From assembly GCF_002179965.1 (NCBI RefSeq), contig NZ_NGUQ01000007.1, positions 1 through 64,000 of the forward strand: DNA of 64,000 bases, in the 5' to 3' direction. Below the pieces are notes generated by a model that was not told the DNA's origin, made no database searches, and saw only the letters and a list, made by a program, of their open reading frames with translations. Shown piece after piece: positions 28,758 to 38,059 of the stretch. Position 1 is the first letter of the stretch. Each line of letters opens with the position of its first letter. The position numbers and the translations under genes are program-made. The stretch is from Pandoraea sp. PE-S2T-3. Lineage in GTDB: Bacteria > Pseudomonadota > Gammaproteobacteria > Burkholderiales > Burkholderiaceae.

Positions 28758-28871
28758 TCGAAGACACGATCGATAGTTGCGGTGCCGATTTGGTGCCCAA
28801 ACGCGCCGATGGGCAATGACCTGATCCGGCGCGCATTCGGCGAGCCGGTCATCGCGCCGTCAACGATCTGG

Positions 28872-30050
28872 CTAGCTCACCTCGAACACCACCATGCCGT
28901 CGCGCCCGTCACGCTTGGCGCGATAGAGCGCACGGTCGGCCTGTTGCAGCCACGCCTGCGGGCTATCGAAGCTCACCGAGAACGGCACCAAACCGATGCT
29001 GACAGTGCATTCGGCCAGCGATAGCGACTGGCCGTCCGTATCCGGCATTTGAAGCTGCAACTGGGCTTCGGCCTGTGCCACCCGCGCGCGCAGGTCTGCC
29101 AGCAGGTGGTGCATCAAATCCTGCCCGGCGACGCCACCGGTGTTCACCAGCACCGCGCCGAACTCTTCCCCGCCATATCGGCCCACGGCATCGATGTCGC
29201 GCAGCCGTTGCCGAAGCAAGCCCGAAAAGCGCCGCAACGCCGTGTCGCCCGCCGCATGACCCAGCGTGTCGTTGATGCGCTTGAAATGGTCGAGATCCAT
29301 CAGCACCAGACAGGCCGGTTGCCCCGTCGCCGCACAATGCGTGTGAATGTCTGCGAGCCGCTGCTCCCACGCGCGGCGATTGAGCAAGCCCGTGAGGCCG
29401 TCGTGCTGTGACAGATACTCCATCTCGCGCGATCGATTGGCGAGTTTCTGGGCGAGATCGTAGGTGACCTTACCGAGCGCAATGGGATACAGGATGATCA
29501 TCGGCAGACACGTGATCACGTTGAACGTGTCCGACGCCGGCGCCCACGCGAAGCCCAACAGCGCAATGCCGACCAGCACGCCCGCCACGTTGGCGAGCAC
29601 CCCCTGCAAGAACAACCTCACCCCGCCGGCACTGATGTTGTCCATCGACATCATCGCCAGCACGACCACACTGGGCAGCAGGTTGAAATGCATCGCGGCG
29701 ACCCAGAAGCCGCCGAACGCCGAATCGATCAGCAGATTCCAGCGCTCGGCACGATAGGGCACCGGGCGCGAGAGCGCCAGCGCGCAGGCCACATGGGGCC
29801 ACACAAAGCCATTGAAGATGAGCAGCGCCCAAAGCCAGGACGCGATGGGCGGGTCATGACGGTAAAAGACACCGGCGACGCAGAAGAAGCCGATCGCGAG
29901 GCCGATGGTGCGCAGACGATAGATGCGGCGCACAAAACGCTTGCCCTTGCCCGCGACGGCAGAATCAACCCCGAAAGAAGACGCCGCATTACGACGCTGT
30001 GGCGAGCCGTCGGCTTGCACCGGACGACCTTGTGGACTTGCTGACACCAT
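28872..30050 (-). CDS. Membrane diguanylate cyclase (MASE2-GGDEF)
   Basis: A 392-aa enzyme making cyclic di-GMP. The N-terminal half carries a MASE2-like membrane sensor with several helices (RRIYRLRTIGLAIGFFCVAG onward), as in AdrA/DgcC. The GGDEF domain starts at HDGLTGLLNRRAW; the active loop is GRYGGEEF at residues 293-297, with the product-inhibition motif RxxD (RDID) five residues before it. All catalytic residues are present. Start 30050 has GGAG five bases upstream. It probably tunes biofilm or motility; no effector is adjacent. Confidence 0.93.
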   Translation of the reverse strand: MVSASPQGRPVQADGSPQRRNAASSFGVDSAVAGKGKRFVRRIYRLRTIGLAIGFFCVAGVFYRHDPPIASWLWALLIFNGFVWPHVACALALSRPVPYRAERWNLLIDSAFGGFWVAAMHFNLLPSVVVLAMMSMDNISAGGVRLFLQGVLANVAGVLVGIALLGFAWAPASDTFNVITCLPMIILYPIALGKVTYDLAQKLANRSREMEYLSQHDGLTGLLNRRAWEQRLADIHTHCAATGQPACLVLMDLDHFKRINDTLGHAAGDTALRRFSGLLRQRLRDIDAVGRYGGEEFGAVLVNTGGVAGQDLMHHLLADLRARVAQAEAQLQLQMPDTDGQSLSLAECTVSIGLVPFSVSFDSPQAWLQQADRALYRAKRDGRDGMVVFEVS

Positions 30051-30507
30051 GCTGCTCCGATCACCTGTCACGAAACGCGCACGATGCGAGTGCACCGTGG
30101 GGCTGCCGATGGCCATCCGTTGCGCCGCTACTGCCCGGCGACGGCACGCCAATCCCCGCCTCGCGCCATTCTACCTGCGGCAGATGGTCTTCCGGCAATA
30201 GCAAAGTGACCCAGTTTGGGGTAGCAGCCGCGTGGCGAAGAAAAACTACGGCGTCGACGACGCGTCCGAAACCCCGCATCAATTGTCTTAAATTCGCTAT
30301 GTCGAAACGATACATCGGGCGGACAATTCGTCCCGTACCTTGCCGCGTGATGGTGTCGCGTCAACGCCGGGCCGCGCTGGTTGGTGGATCTGGCGACGCC
30401 CCGACAAATCGTCATGACACCGCACACGGCATCGCAAGACTTCGTTCAACGCCCCGCGCCACCGATGCTTCCGGTCGGCCAGGCAACCGGCAACCCGCCA
30501 TCGACTC
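30051..30507. other. Divergent spacer between the cyclase and the EamA transporter
   Basis: 457 bp with no convincing gene. GGACAATTCGTCC near 30320 is a short inverted repeat. I see no repeat array, terminator or strong promoter match. Confidence 0.5.
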
Positions 30508-31410
30508 ATGTCCAATTTCATCCTGCCGTTGATCGCCGTCCTCATCTGGTCGGCCAACGTGATCGTCAACAAACTCGCCGTCGGTCATATCTTTCCCGCC
30601 GAAATCGCGTTCCTGCGCTGGTTTGCCGCCGCACTGATCCTCACGCCTTTCGCGTTGCCGGCGCTCTGGCGCCACCGCCAGCAGTTTCTGCCCCATCTCG
30701 CGCAATACGCCACGCTGGGCGTGCTCGGCATGGCGATCTATCAAGGCCTCGCCTACTCGGCGGCGCACTACACCAGCGCCACCAACATGGGGATCATTCT
30801 GTCGCTGCTGCCGCTCACCACGCTCACGCTGGCGGTCGTGGTGTTGGGCGACGTACTCACTGCCGGCGCCGTCGCCGGCGGCCTGCTGTCGATCTTCGGT
30901 GTGCTGTTTGTCGTGGGGCACGGCTCAGTCACACATCTGGCCGATCAGGGCATCGGCGTTGGCGACGCCATGATGTTCTTCGCCATGCTCGCTTATGCGA
31001 TCTACTGCGTGCTGCTTCGCAAGTGGCATCTGCCGCTCGCACCGCTGCCGTCGCTGTATGCGCAGATCGTCAGCGCCGTCGTGGCGCTGCTGCCCTTCTA
31101 CCTCGCGTCGCAGAAGGCCGGTATCTCGATGGACAATTTGCCCCAGCTGGCCTTCGCCACCATTCCCGTGTCGATTGCCGCCCCCTTCATCTGGATGATC
31201 GGCGTCGCCCGTATCGGGCCGCGACGCGCGACGGTCGTCATCAATCTGGTGCCGATTTTCACGGCGTTGATTGCCGCATTCGGCCTCGGCGAACACCTCG
31301 CGGTCTATCACCTCGCAGGCGGCGCCCTCATTCTCGCGGGGGTCGCATTGGGCGAGTTCTGGCACCTGCCGATTCGAAAATCCCGAGAACTGGCGCCGAA
31401 ATTGCAATAA
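30508..31410 (+). CDS. EamA/DMT-family transporter
   Basis: A 300-aa inner-membrane protein of the drug/metabolite transporter superfamily with ten hydrophobic helices arranged as two EamA repeats. The first repeat starts FILPLIAVLIWSANVIVNKLA and contains FLRWFAAALILTPFA; the second starts DAMMFFAMLAYAIYCVLLRKW and contains NLVPIFTALIAAFGLGE. It resembles exporters of amino acids and metabolites; the substrate is unknown. Confidence 0.92.
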   Translation: MSNFILPLIAVLIWSANVIVNKLAVGHIFPAEIAFLRWFAAALILTPFALPALWRHRQQFLPHLAQYATLGVLGMAIYQGLAYSAAHYTSATNMGIILSLLPLTTLTLAVVVLGDVLTAGAVAGGLLSIFGVLFVVGHGSVTHLADQGIGVGDAMMFFAMLAYAIYCVLLRKWHLPLAPLPSLYAQIVSAVVALLPFYLASQKAGISMDNLPQLAFATIPVSIAAPFIWMIGVARIGPRRATVVINLVPIFTALIAAFGLGEHLAVYHLAGGALILAGVALGEFWHLPIRKSRELAPKLQ

Positions 31411-31560
31411 GACTTGGGAAGCGTCCGATAAATTTTGTGCGCATAAAGTGGCCCACTCTTTATAGAGGGCCGCCTGTCACGCATGGGGAGGAATGCGATA
31501 TAACGTCGCAAGACGCGGGGGGATTGATTAGGCTGTGTGACTCGTCAACGGAGTTCCGCC

Positions 31561-32346
31561 ATGCAAACGAATCCACTCGCGCTGTTTGGAGACCATCTGG
31601 CGCACTTGCGTAAAGCACGTGGCTGGTCGCAGGAAAAGCTTGCCCTCGAGAGCGGTCTGGCCCGCTCGTACGTCAGCGGTATCGAGCGTGGCCGGCGCAA
31701 TGTCGCGCTGGTGAATATCTGTGTGCTCGCCGACACGCTCGGAGTACCCACTTCCGAGATGTTGCGGTTCTCGCAAGCTATCGCCGGTACCGACACTTCT
31801 GCCATCACCGCCGGACGCACGCCACTGCCACAAATCAGCCGCTCGCTCGGGCGACTCGAAAACCGCGATCAGGTCTGGCTCGCGGAAATCATTCGCAGTC
31901 TGAGTTCGCGGTTGAGCCACGCCAACGTACCGGCTGCCGCATCGAGCATCGATCACGGCGTCGACCCGGATTTCGACGGCAACCTCGACGGACACCGCCC
32001 GACGTCCATCGCCGCCGACAACGATGCCGCCTATCTCGATGAAGACGACGAAGCGGGCGAGGGTCAGGTCGAGCGGAACAGGGCGAGTGACCGTGATGGT
32101 GAGCGTAGCGACATCGACGACGACGACACTGTCGATACCCTTCATCCCCCGGTCATCGAACCGCGCTTCGACCATCGTCACCCGACACCGCATCAGGCCT
32201 CTGCGACAGCGCAGGGATATCACGCCTCAGGTGACAATGCGCCGCCCCGGCGCGAGCCCGACGGCAATCGCCCGATAGTGCACGACGTCTCACGTGACAC
32301 CGATCACGACGACGCACAGCGCTCCCCCGCAGTCGACGAGGAATGA
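31561..32346 (+). CDS. XRE-family regulator with long acidic tail
   Basis: A 261-aa protein. Residues 8-67 are a helix-turn-helix XRE domain (LAHLRKARGWSQEKLALESGLARSYVS, IERGRRNVALVNICVLADTL). Residues 88-117 hold a short conserved block (SRSLGRLENRDQVWLAEIIR) shared with the paralogue at 32953. From about residue 130 to the end the chain is low-complexity, rich in Asp, His, Arg and Pro, and probably disordered. CGGAG lies before ATG 31561. Target genes are unknown. Confidence 0.87.
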   Translation: MQTNPLALFGDHLAHLRKARGWSQEKLALESGLARSYVSGIERGRRNVALVNICVLADTLGVPTSEMLRFSQAIAGTDTSAITAGRTPLPQISRSLGRLENRDQVWLAEIIRSLSSRLSHANVPAAASSIDHGVDPDFDGNLDGHRPTSIAADNDAAYLDEDDEAGEGQVERNRASDRDGERSDIDDDDTVDTLHPPVIEPRFDHRHPTPHQASATAQGYHASGDNAPPRREPDGNRPIVHDVSRDTDHDDAQRSPAVDEE

Positions 32347-32952
32347 ACGAGCGCGCTGCGGGCGCGGTGTAGGACATCGCGCAAAGTCCGATCGTGTTGC
32401 GACGACTTTGCGTGATAGTTCGTCTTGTTGGCGTGTCGTCGCGACGATGAAAATCGTCTCTCATGCGCACCGGAACGTCACGCCGATCACGCGGAACGCC
32501 AACATTGTTTCGCTACGTCGTCGGTCGAAAATCCCGTGGATCTTGCGAGACATCCGTGAGATTCCCGCCGACACGCACGTCGTATCAAAACCCATTCGCA
32601 TTGCGCGGCATCACACGCGGCACACCGACGCTGAGTGACATCCCGAAAGAAAATAAAGAGAGTCATCTCCCTGCGTCACGCACGCTTCGCAATGTCACAC
32701 TCCCCGTTTCTCATTGACCGGAAGCGCGACTACGCACGTCACCGCACCCACGTGACCACCGCAATACTACGCAGCGTAGCGTGACCCAAGCCTTCGGAAC
32801 CCCGCACTGCTTGTGCCTTCTCCGAAAGTCAGTTCAGAGGCGACGTTGCACACTATGCAGTTCGTGCCTCGCGAACGGGTATACCCAAGAGGCCGTCCCC
32901 GATGCCGGTTTTTTGCTTCAATCTTCCTGTCCCCAACAAGGAAATTTTTAGT
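32347..32952. other. 606-bp spacer between two paralogous XRE genes
   Basis: No gene with a start signal and family resemblance is visible on either strand. Open frames here are short and of arginine- or histidine-rich composition. The end (32930-32952) is A/T-rich and supplies AAGGAA as a ribosome-binding site for the next gene. It may be decayed sequence after the duplication. Confidence 0.5.
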
Positions 32953-33330
32953 ATGGACTCCAATTTATTCAGATTCGGCAGACACCTGGCCGGCTTACGC
33001 AAGAAATACAACTGGGCACAGGACAAGCTCGCACTGGAAAGTGGACTCGCCCGTTCGTATCTCAGTGGCGTGGAACGGGGCAAGCGCAACATCTCGTTAC
33101 GCAATATCTGCATTCTGGCGGACACGCTCGGGTTGCCGCCGCACGAATTGCTCGCGTTCGATGGTGCGCATGCGACGGCCGCCGACGGCACGATGTCGAT
33201 TCCCTGCGACCCGTATCCGTCGCTCAACCGGGCCATGCAGAAATTGTCGGATCGCGATCAGGCGTGGATGGCCGATCTCGTGCGCACGCTCAGCTTGCGA
33301 CTGGGGCATGGCCTGTTGCGCGAAGAGTGA
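32953..33330 (+). CDS. XRE-family regulator (paralogue)
   Basis: A 125-aa protein made almost only of an XRE helix-turn-helix (LAGLRKKYNWAQDKLALESGLARSYLS, VERGKRNISLRNICILADTL) and the short C-terminal block (NRAMQKLSDRDQAWMADLVRTL) also seen in the regulator at 31561. It lacks that protein's acidic tail. Start 32953 follows AAGGAA at a 9-base distance; ATG 32902 is in frame but precedes non-conserved residues. No linked target gene is evident. Confidence 0.87.
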   Translation: MDSNLFRFGRHLAGLRKKYNWAQDKLALESGLARSYLSGVERGKRNISLRNICILADTLGLPPHELLAFDGAHATAADGTMSIPCDPYPSLNRAMQKLSDRDQAWMADLVRTLSLRLGHGLLREE

Positions 33331-33379
33331 GCCTCAGCGATGAAAGCAGCGCGTGGGCGCGTGGGCCGATCCGGTGGCT

Positions 33380-34216
33380 TCAGTCATTCCCGAGGAACGC
33401 ATCCACGGCAAGATGAAAAGCGATCGGATTGGCCAGATTCATGCCGTGCGAGGCATCCTGAATCAACATGCGGCGCGCCTCGGGCATGGCATACGCCAGT
33501 GCATTGAGCACATCGGGATAGGGTGCCGGGCTCTCCGCCCCACCCATGAGCAACACCGGGGCGTGCAACGCGCCCAGCGCATCGATGGGCAGCGGCGTGC
33601 GCGGCTCAGCCACTTGCCCGATCAACGTCCGGGCGTTGTCCCTCACCATCTGTTTGAACCACGGCACCATGCGGCGCCACGTGTCCGGACCACTGACCGT
33701 GTCGATGAAGATGGCGAGTCCGCCATCGATATCACCGGCCTCGATGGCGGCCAGCGCCTGTTCGCGGAAATTGCCGCGTTCGCTGTCGAGTGGCACCTGA
33801 ACGGGGCCGCCGCTGATTTCCACCCCCGGGTCGGCCAGAATCAACGAACGAACCGTATCCGGCGCCAGCAGCGCCGTGCGCAGGGCGACGTAGCCGCCGC
33901 GCGAGTGACCGAGCACATGCACCGGACCGACACCGAGCGCCGTAATGAACGCCGCGAGGTCTTCCGCATGCTGCTCACCGGAGAACGTGCCTTCGTGACC
34001 GTCCCATGCTTCAGGCCAGTAATGGCGCAGGCTCACCGAGATGACGCGCCGGCGTTGCCCCAGCGGGGCCATGTTCGGCTTGAAATAACGCAGATCGCAA
34101 AGCGAGCCGTGAACCAGCACGAGGGGTGCGCCGACGGCATCGTCGGGGGCTGGCGTTTCGACATACGCCATCGGGTAGCCGTTGACGTCGATCGTTTGCG
34201 GGATAGGGGCCGGCAT
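33380..34216 (-). CDS. Alpha/beta hydrolase
   Basis: A 278-aa alpha/beta-hydrolase-fold enzyme. The oxyanion segment is LVHGSLCDLRYF, the nucleophile serine lies in LGHSRGGYVAL, and the final QDASHGMNLANP offers the catalytic His; an Asp is likely near LMGGAES or the preceding strand. The substrate is unknown. ATG 34216 is preferred because the conserved fold begins a few residues later; a longer frame to 34351 starts in the leader of the divergent yaeQ gene. Confidence 0.88.
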   Translation of the reverse strand: MPAPIPQTIDVNGYPMAYVETPAPDDAVGAPLVLVHGSLCDLRYFKPNMAPLGQRRRVISVSLRHYWPEAWDGHEGTFSGEQHAEDLAAFITALGVGPVHVLGHSRGGYVALRTALLAPDTVRSLILADPGVEISGGPVQVPLDSERGNFREQALAAIEAGDIDGGLAIFIDTVSGPDTWRRMVPWFKQMVRDNARTLIGQVAEPRTPLPIDALGALHAPVLLMGGAESPAPYPDVLNALAYAMPEARRMLIQDASHGMNLANPIAFHLAVDAFLGND

Positions 34217-34331
34217 GGGGGTGACACTTCTGGTGAGACAGGCCCGCCAGTATACCGAGCTTGCCGGGGCCTTGCCGGCGGGAGACGCTGGTGTATCCTT
34301 GCGACTCTTCTCATTCCCGCGGCACGACGTC

Positions 34332-34883
34332 ATGGCACTCAAAGCCACCATTTATAAGGCCGAGGTGCAAATCACCGACCTCGATCGTCACTACTACGCC
34401 ACCCACAACCTGACCCTGGCCCGCCACCCGTCGGAGACCGACGAGCGGATGATGGTGCGCCTGCTCGCCTTCATGCTCTACGCAGCGGAGCGCCTGTCGT
34501 TCGGCAAGGGCATTTCGACGGCGGACGAACCCGATCTGTGGGAGCTCGATTACGGCGACGACATCGTGCGCTGGATCGACGTCGGCCAACCTGACGCGCG
34601 ACGCCTCATCAAGGCCGCCGGCCGGGCAGAACACGTCGACGTCATCGCCTACGGCGGCAAACCCGCCGCCATCTGGTGGCAAGCCACGGAAACCCAGATC
34701 ACCCGCCTCTCGAATCTGACCGTGCGCATGCTCGACGAAGCCTCGGCCGAAGCCCTGACCGCGCTCGCCGCACGCAGCATGCGTCTGCAATGCACGCTTC
34801 AGGATGGCGAAGTCTGGATCGCGGACGACAGCCACAACTTCGCCGTGAACCTCACCACGCTGCGCGAAGCCAAGCGCGACTGA
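34332..34883 (+). CDS. yaeQ: YaeQ family protein
   Basis: A 183-aa protein matching the YaeQ family over its full length: start ALKATIYKAEVQITDLDRHYY, ARHPSETDERMMVRLLAFMLYAAERLSFGKGIS, then the charged core LWELDYGDDIVRWIDVGQPD. YaeQ has a nuclease-like (PD-(D/E)XK) fold; its physiological role is not settled. A single-gene unit divergent from the hydrolase. Confidence 0.93.
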   Translation: MALKATIYKAEVQITDLDRHYYATHNLTLARHPSETDERMMVRLLAFMLYAAERLSFGKGISTADEPDLWELDYGDDIVRWIDVGQPDARRLIKAAGRAEHVDVIAYGGKPAAIWWQATETQITRLSNLTVRMLDEASAEALTALAARSMRLQCTLQDGEVWIADDSHNFAVNLTTLREAKRD

Positions 34884-34936
34884 GCCCGGACCGGGGGCTC
34901 TCCCGACTACGCGGGGTACCACAAGCTGCGTTACAC

Positions 34937-34952
34937 TTGACGTTAACGTAAA
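34937..34952. promoter_or_regulatory. Candidate LiuR operator C before the liuE transcript
   Basis: TTGACGTTAACGTAAA differs by one base from the perfect palindrome at 6446-6461. It lies 80 bp before a dehydrogenase gene whose downstream neighbour is liuE, 24-28 kb away from the other two sites. Confidence 0.7.
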
Positions 34953-35031
34953 TCGAGTGAACCCGCCCGCACGCGGCGGCGTGGCTACCACGCTGCCTCG
35001 CGCTTGCCCCGTGCCCCGCTAGCCGCTGCTC

Positions 35032-35976
35032 ATGGATATCCTGATCTTTTCGCCCGACGGCAAGACTGCCCCCTATGAAGCGGGCATCGCCGAACACCTG
35101 CCGCACGCCAACATCCGTAGCTGGCAACCGGGCGACAGCGCCCCGGCCGACTATCTGGTGCTTTGGAAGCCGAACGCCGAGGTGTTGCAACCTCGCGCCA
35201 ATCTGAAAGCCATCTTCAATATGGGGGCCGGTGTCGACGGCGTACTCGGTACGCGCGGCGAAGGTGCCGAGCGCCTGCCCGCCGGTGTGCCGCTCGTGCG
35301 CCTCGAAGACGCCGGCATGGCCGACCAGATGGCGCAGTACGTCAGCGCCGCCGCGCTGCGTTATTTCCGCCGTCTCGACGAATTCGACGCGTTTCAGGCG
35401 CAAGGTCAGTGGAAGTTTCTCAAGCCGAACCGTCTCGCCGATTTTCCCGTCGCCGTCCTCGGCTACGGCACGCTCGGCGCGCACGTGGCGAAGGCCCTCG
35501 CGAGCTTCGGCTTTCCGGTGCGCGCATGGAGCCGCAGCCAGCGTGACGACGACAGCGGTATCGCCCTGCATCATGGCGACGCGGGCTTCGATGCCTGCGT
35601 CTCGGGTGCACGCATCCTCGTCAATCTGCTGCCGCTCACGCCGCAAACCGTCGACGTCCTGAACGCCGGCCTGTTCGCCAAACTGGCCACGGGCGCGTTC
35701 CTGATCAACGTGGCGCGCGGTGCGCATCTGGTGGACGACGACCTGCTCGCCGCACTCGACAGCGGGCAGATTGCCGGCGCCACGCTCGATGTGTTCCGCA
35801 CCGAGCCGCTGCCGGCCGAGCATCCGTTCTGGCGTGCGCCGCGCGTGACGGTCACGCCCCATATTTCTGCCCTCACGCTGCGCGACGAAACGGTGGCACA
35901 GATCGCCGGCAAGATCGCCGCGCTCGAGCGTGGTGAAACCATCACAGGCATCGTCGACCTGACGCGCGGGTACTGA
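35032..35976 (+). CDS. ghrA: Glyoxylate/hydroxypyruvate reductase A (D-2-hydroxyacid dehydrogenase)
   Basis: A 314-aa NAD(P)H-dependent dehydrogenase of the GhrA subgroup. The Rossmann motif is VAVLGYGTLGAHVAKAL (about residues 138-154), followed by the NLLPLTPQT segment, the catalytic INVARGAHLVDDD region and TPHISALTLRDE with the acid/base His. The subgroup marker FNMGAGVDGVL is present near residue 62. It reduces glyoxylate or hydroxypyruvate in homologues. It precedes liuE by 60 bp behind a LiuR-type site, so it may be co-regulated. Confidence 0.9.
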   Translation: MDILIFSPDGKTAPYEAGIAEHLPHANIRSWQPGDSAPADYLVLWKPNAEVLQPRANLKAIFNMGAGVDGVLGTRGEGAERLPAGVPLVRLEDAGMADQMAQYVSAAALRYFRRLDEFDAFQAQGQWKFLKPNRLADFPVAVLGYGTLGAHVAKALASFGFPVRAWSRSQRDDDSGIALHHGDAGFDACVSGARILVNLLPLTPQTVDVLNAGLFAKLATGAFLINVARGAHLVDDDLLAALDSGQIAGATLDVFRTEPLPAEHPFWRAPRVTVTPHISALTLRDETVAQIAGKIAALERGETITGIVDLTRGY

Positions 35977-36036
35977 CACGCACCGCTCGCCGCTCGCGCC
36001 CAGCCTTTGCCAGGACAACACCGAGGAGACACCCCC

Positions 36037-36981
36037 ATGACACAACCTCAACTGCCTCAATTGCCGCGACGCGTGAAAGTGGTCGAAGTCGGCCCGCGCG
36101 ACGGTCTTCAGAACGAGAAGCAACTGGTCCCCGCCGACGTGAAGATCGCGCTGGTCGATCAACTCTCGGCAGCGGGTTTCGCCAACGTGGAGACGACCTC
36201 GTTCGTCTCGCCGAAGTGGGTGCCGCAAATGGCCGACGGCGCCGAGGTGATGGCCGGCATTCAACGCCACCCCGGCACGGTCTATTCGGTGCTGACGCCC
36301 AACATGCGCGGCTTTGAAGGCGCGGTTGCCGCCAAGGCCGACGAAGTCGTGATCTTTGGCGCCGCCAGCGAAGCGTTCTCGCAACGCAATATCAATTGTT
36401 CGATCGAAGAAAGCATCGAGCGCTTCGCCCCGGTGGCCCGTGCCGCGAAAGACGCGGGACTGCGCCTGCGCGGCAGCATCTCGTGTGCGCTCGGTTGCCC
36501 GTATCAGGGCGAAGTGCCGATCGCCAGCGTGGTCGACGTAGTGAAGCGCATGGCCGCGCTGGGCTGCGACGAGATCGACATTGCCGACACCATCGGCGTG
36601 GGCACCCCGACGCGCACCCGTGAAGTCATGGAAGCCTGCGCGCGCGCGTTCGCGATCGAGCGCCTGTCCGGTCACTTCCACGACACCTACGGGCAAGCCA
36701 CCGCGAACATCTACGCCGCGCTGCTCTCGGGCATCTCGATCTTCCACTCGTCCGTGGCCGGCCTCGGCGGCTGCCCGTATGCGAAGGGCGCGACCGGCAA
36801 CGTCGCCACCGAAGACGTGCTGTATCTGCTGCACGGTCTGGGGATCGAGACGGGAATCGACCTCGAAGCCGTCGTGCGCACGGGCGACTTCATTTCGAAG
36901 TCCATCGGCCGCACCAACGCCTCGCGCGTCGGCCGGGCGATGCTCGCCAAGATGCAAGACGCCGCGACGTCTGCGGCCTGA
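36037..36981 (+). CDS. liuE: Hydroxymethylglutaryl-CoA lyase
   Basis: A 314-aa TIM-barrel lyase cleaving HMG-CoA to acetoacetate and acetyl-CoA, the last step of leucine degradation. VEVGPRDGLQNE with the metal-binding Asp, the HFHDTYGQA metal ligands, and the signature SVAGLGGCPYAKGATGN containing the catalytic Cys are all intact. GAGGAGACACCCCC precedes ATG 36037. Together with liuA-D it completes the pathway inside this window. Confidence 0.96.
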   Translation: MTQPQLPQLPRRVKVVEVGPRDGLQNEKQLVPADVKIALVDQLSAAGFANVETTSFVSPKWVPQMADGAEVMAGIQRHPGTVYSVLTPNMRGFEGAVAAKADEVVIFGAASEAFSQRNINCSIEESIERFAPVARAAKDAGLRLRGSISCALGCPYQGEVPIASVVDVVKRMAALGCDEIDIADTIGVGTPTRTREVMEACARAFAIERLSGHFHDTYGQATANIYAALLSGISIFHSSVAGLGGCPYAKGATGNVATEDVLYLLHGLGIETGIDLEAVVRTGDFISKSIGRTNASRVGRAMLAKMQDAATSAA

Positions 36982-37015
36982 CCTCACGCGCCCACGCGCC
37001 CACGCCACGCCGATC

Positions 37016-37546
37016 ATGAGCCAGACACCTCACCGAACGCCTCAAATCGCTGCCCCTGCCGACGAGCAGGATCTCCCGGACGGTGCACGCCACGTCGCCC
37101 GCCTGCTGGCCGGCATGGGACATGATCAATCGATCGTGCTACTGCCGGCCACCGGCAAGACGTCGGCCGAAGCCGCGGCGGGGCTGGGCTGCGAAGTCGC
37201 GCAGATTGCCAAGTCGATCATCTTCCGCCGTGCCGCCGACGACACGCCTGTGCTGGTCATTGCCAGCGGCGTCAATCGCGTGGACGAGAAGAAGGTCGCG
37301 GCACAAGTCGGTGCGCTCGCCCGCGCCGACGCCAAGTTCGTCAAGGAGAAGACGGGCTACTCGATTGGCGGCGTGAGCCCCATCGGTCACGTCGTCTCGC
37401 CAGTCACACTGATCGACGAAGACCTGCTCAAACTGGCCAGCCTCTGGGCCGCCGCCGGCCACCCGCACGCCGTGTTCAACCTGACACCGAAACAACTCGT
37501 CGCCATGACGGGCGCACCGGTGGTGGACGTCGCGCTGCGGGACTGA
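37016..37546 (+). CDS. YbaK-type aminoacyl-tRNA deacylase
   Basis: A 176-aa single-domain protein of the YbaK/ProX editing family, which hydrolyses misacylated tRNA such as Cys-tRNA(Pro). Conserved segments are QIAKSIIFR, VLVIASGVNRVDEKKVAA, the lysine-containing EKTGYSIGGVSPIGH, and AGHPHAVFNLTPKQL. The amino acid edited cannot be told. It lies 34 bp behind liuE, but the link is probably only positional. Confidence 0.9.
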   Translation: MSQTPHRTPQIAAPADEQDLPDGARHVARLLAGMGHDQSIVLLPATGKTSAEAAAGLGCEVAQIAKSIIFRRAADDTPVLVIASGVNRVDEKKVAAQVGALARADAKFVKEKTGYSIGGVSPIGHVVSPVTLIDEDLLKLASLWAAAGHPHAVFNLTPKQLVAMTGAPVVDVALRD

Positions 37547-37613
37547 CGATTTGGTGAGCGCGCCGCCCATCGCGCACCTCGCGACACAACAACATGAATA
37601 GCGGAGACCTGCC

Positions 37614-38051
37614 ATGCCGAGTCCGGAACTTGTCCCTGGCCTGACATTCGAGTGGACGTACCGGGTGCCCAAGAAGGCCGTGGTGCCCGAGCTCTACGAT
37701 GATGTGGAACTGTGCCGCGACATGCCCGCCGTGCTCGCCACCGGCTATCTCGCCGGGATTCTCGAATGTGCGTGTCTTCAGGCGATTCGTCCGTATCTCG
37801 ACTGGCCGCGCGAGCAATCGCTCGGCACGCTCGTGTCGTTCTCCCATCTCGCCGCCACCCCGGCGGGCGACACGTTGCGCATTCACGGCAAGCTGGTCGA
37901 CGTCACCGGCCGTACGCTGCGCTTCGAAGTCGCCGCGTGGGATGGCCTCGACAAAGTGAGCGCAGGCATCCACGAGCGCGTGATCGTCGATCAGGAAAGA
38001 TTTCAGACCAAGCTGCGCGCGAAAGCCGACAAGCTCGGCTTACCGCTATAG
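37614..38051 (+). CDS. Hotdog-fold thioesterase family protein
   Basis: A 145-aa hotdog protein. LVPGLTFEWTYRVPKKAVVPELY at the start and FSHLAATPAGDTLRIHGKLVDVTGRTLRFEVAAWDG resemble the fluoroacetyl-CoA-specific thioesterase-like (FlK) group. That group takes short acyl-CoA substrates; no specific substrate can be assigned. It is followed within a few bases by the DUF1289 gene and then MaoC. Confidence 0.82.
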   Translation: MPSPELVPGLTFEWTYRVPKKAVVPELYDDVELCRDMPAVLATGYLAGILECACLQAIRPYLDWPREQSLGTLVSFSHLAATPAGDTLRIHGKLVDVTGRTLRFEVAAWDGLDKVSAGIHERVIVDQERFQTKLRAKADKLGLPL

Positions 38052-38059
38052 GAATGCCA

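Noticed and set aside
32294-32717. Small genes in the XRE spacer
   Set aside because: Frames lack ribosome-binding sites, and their products are basic low-complexity peptides.
34852-37017. A 721-codon open frame on the minus strand across ghrA and liuE
   Set aside because: It is the complement of two well-supported genes, its product is Arg/His-rich with no family resemblance, and long antisense frames are common in GC-rich coding DNA.
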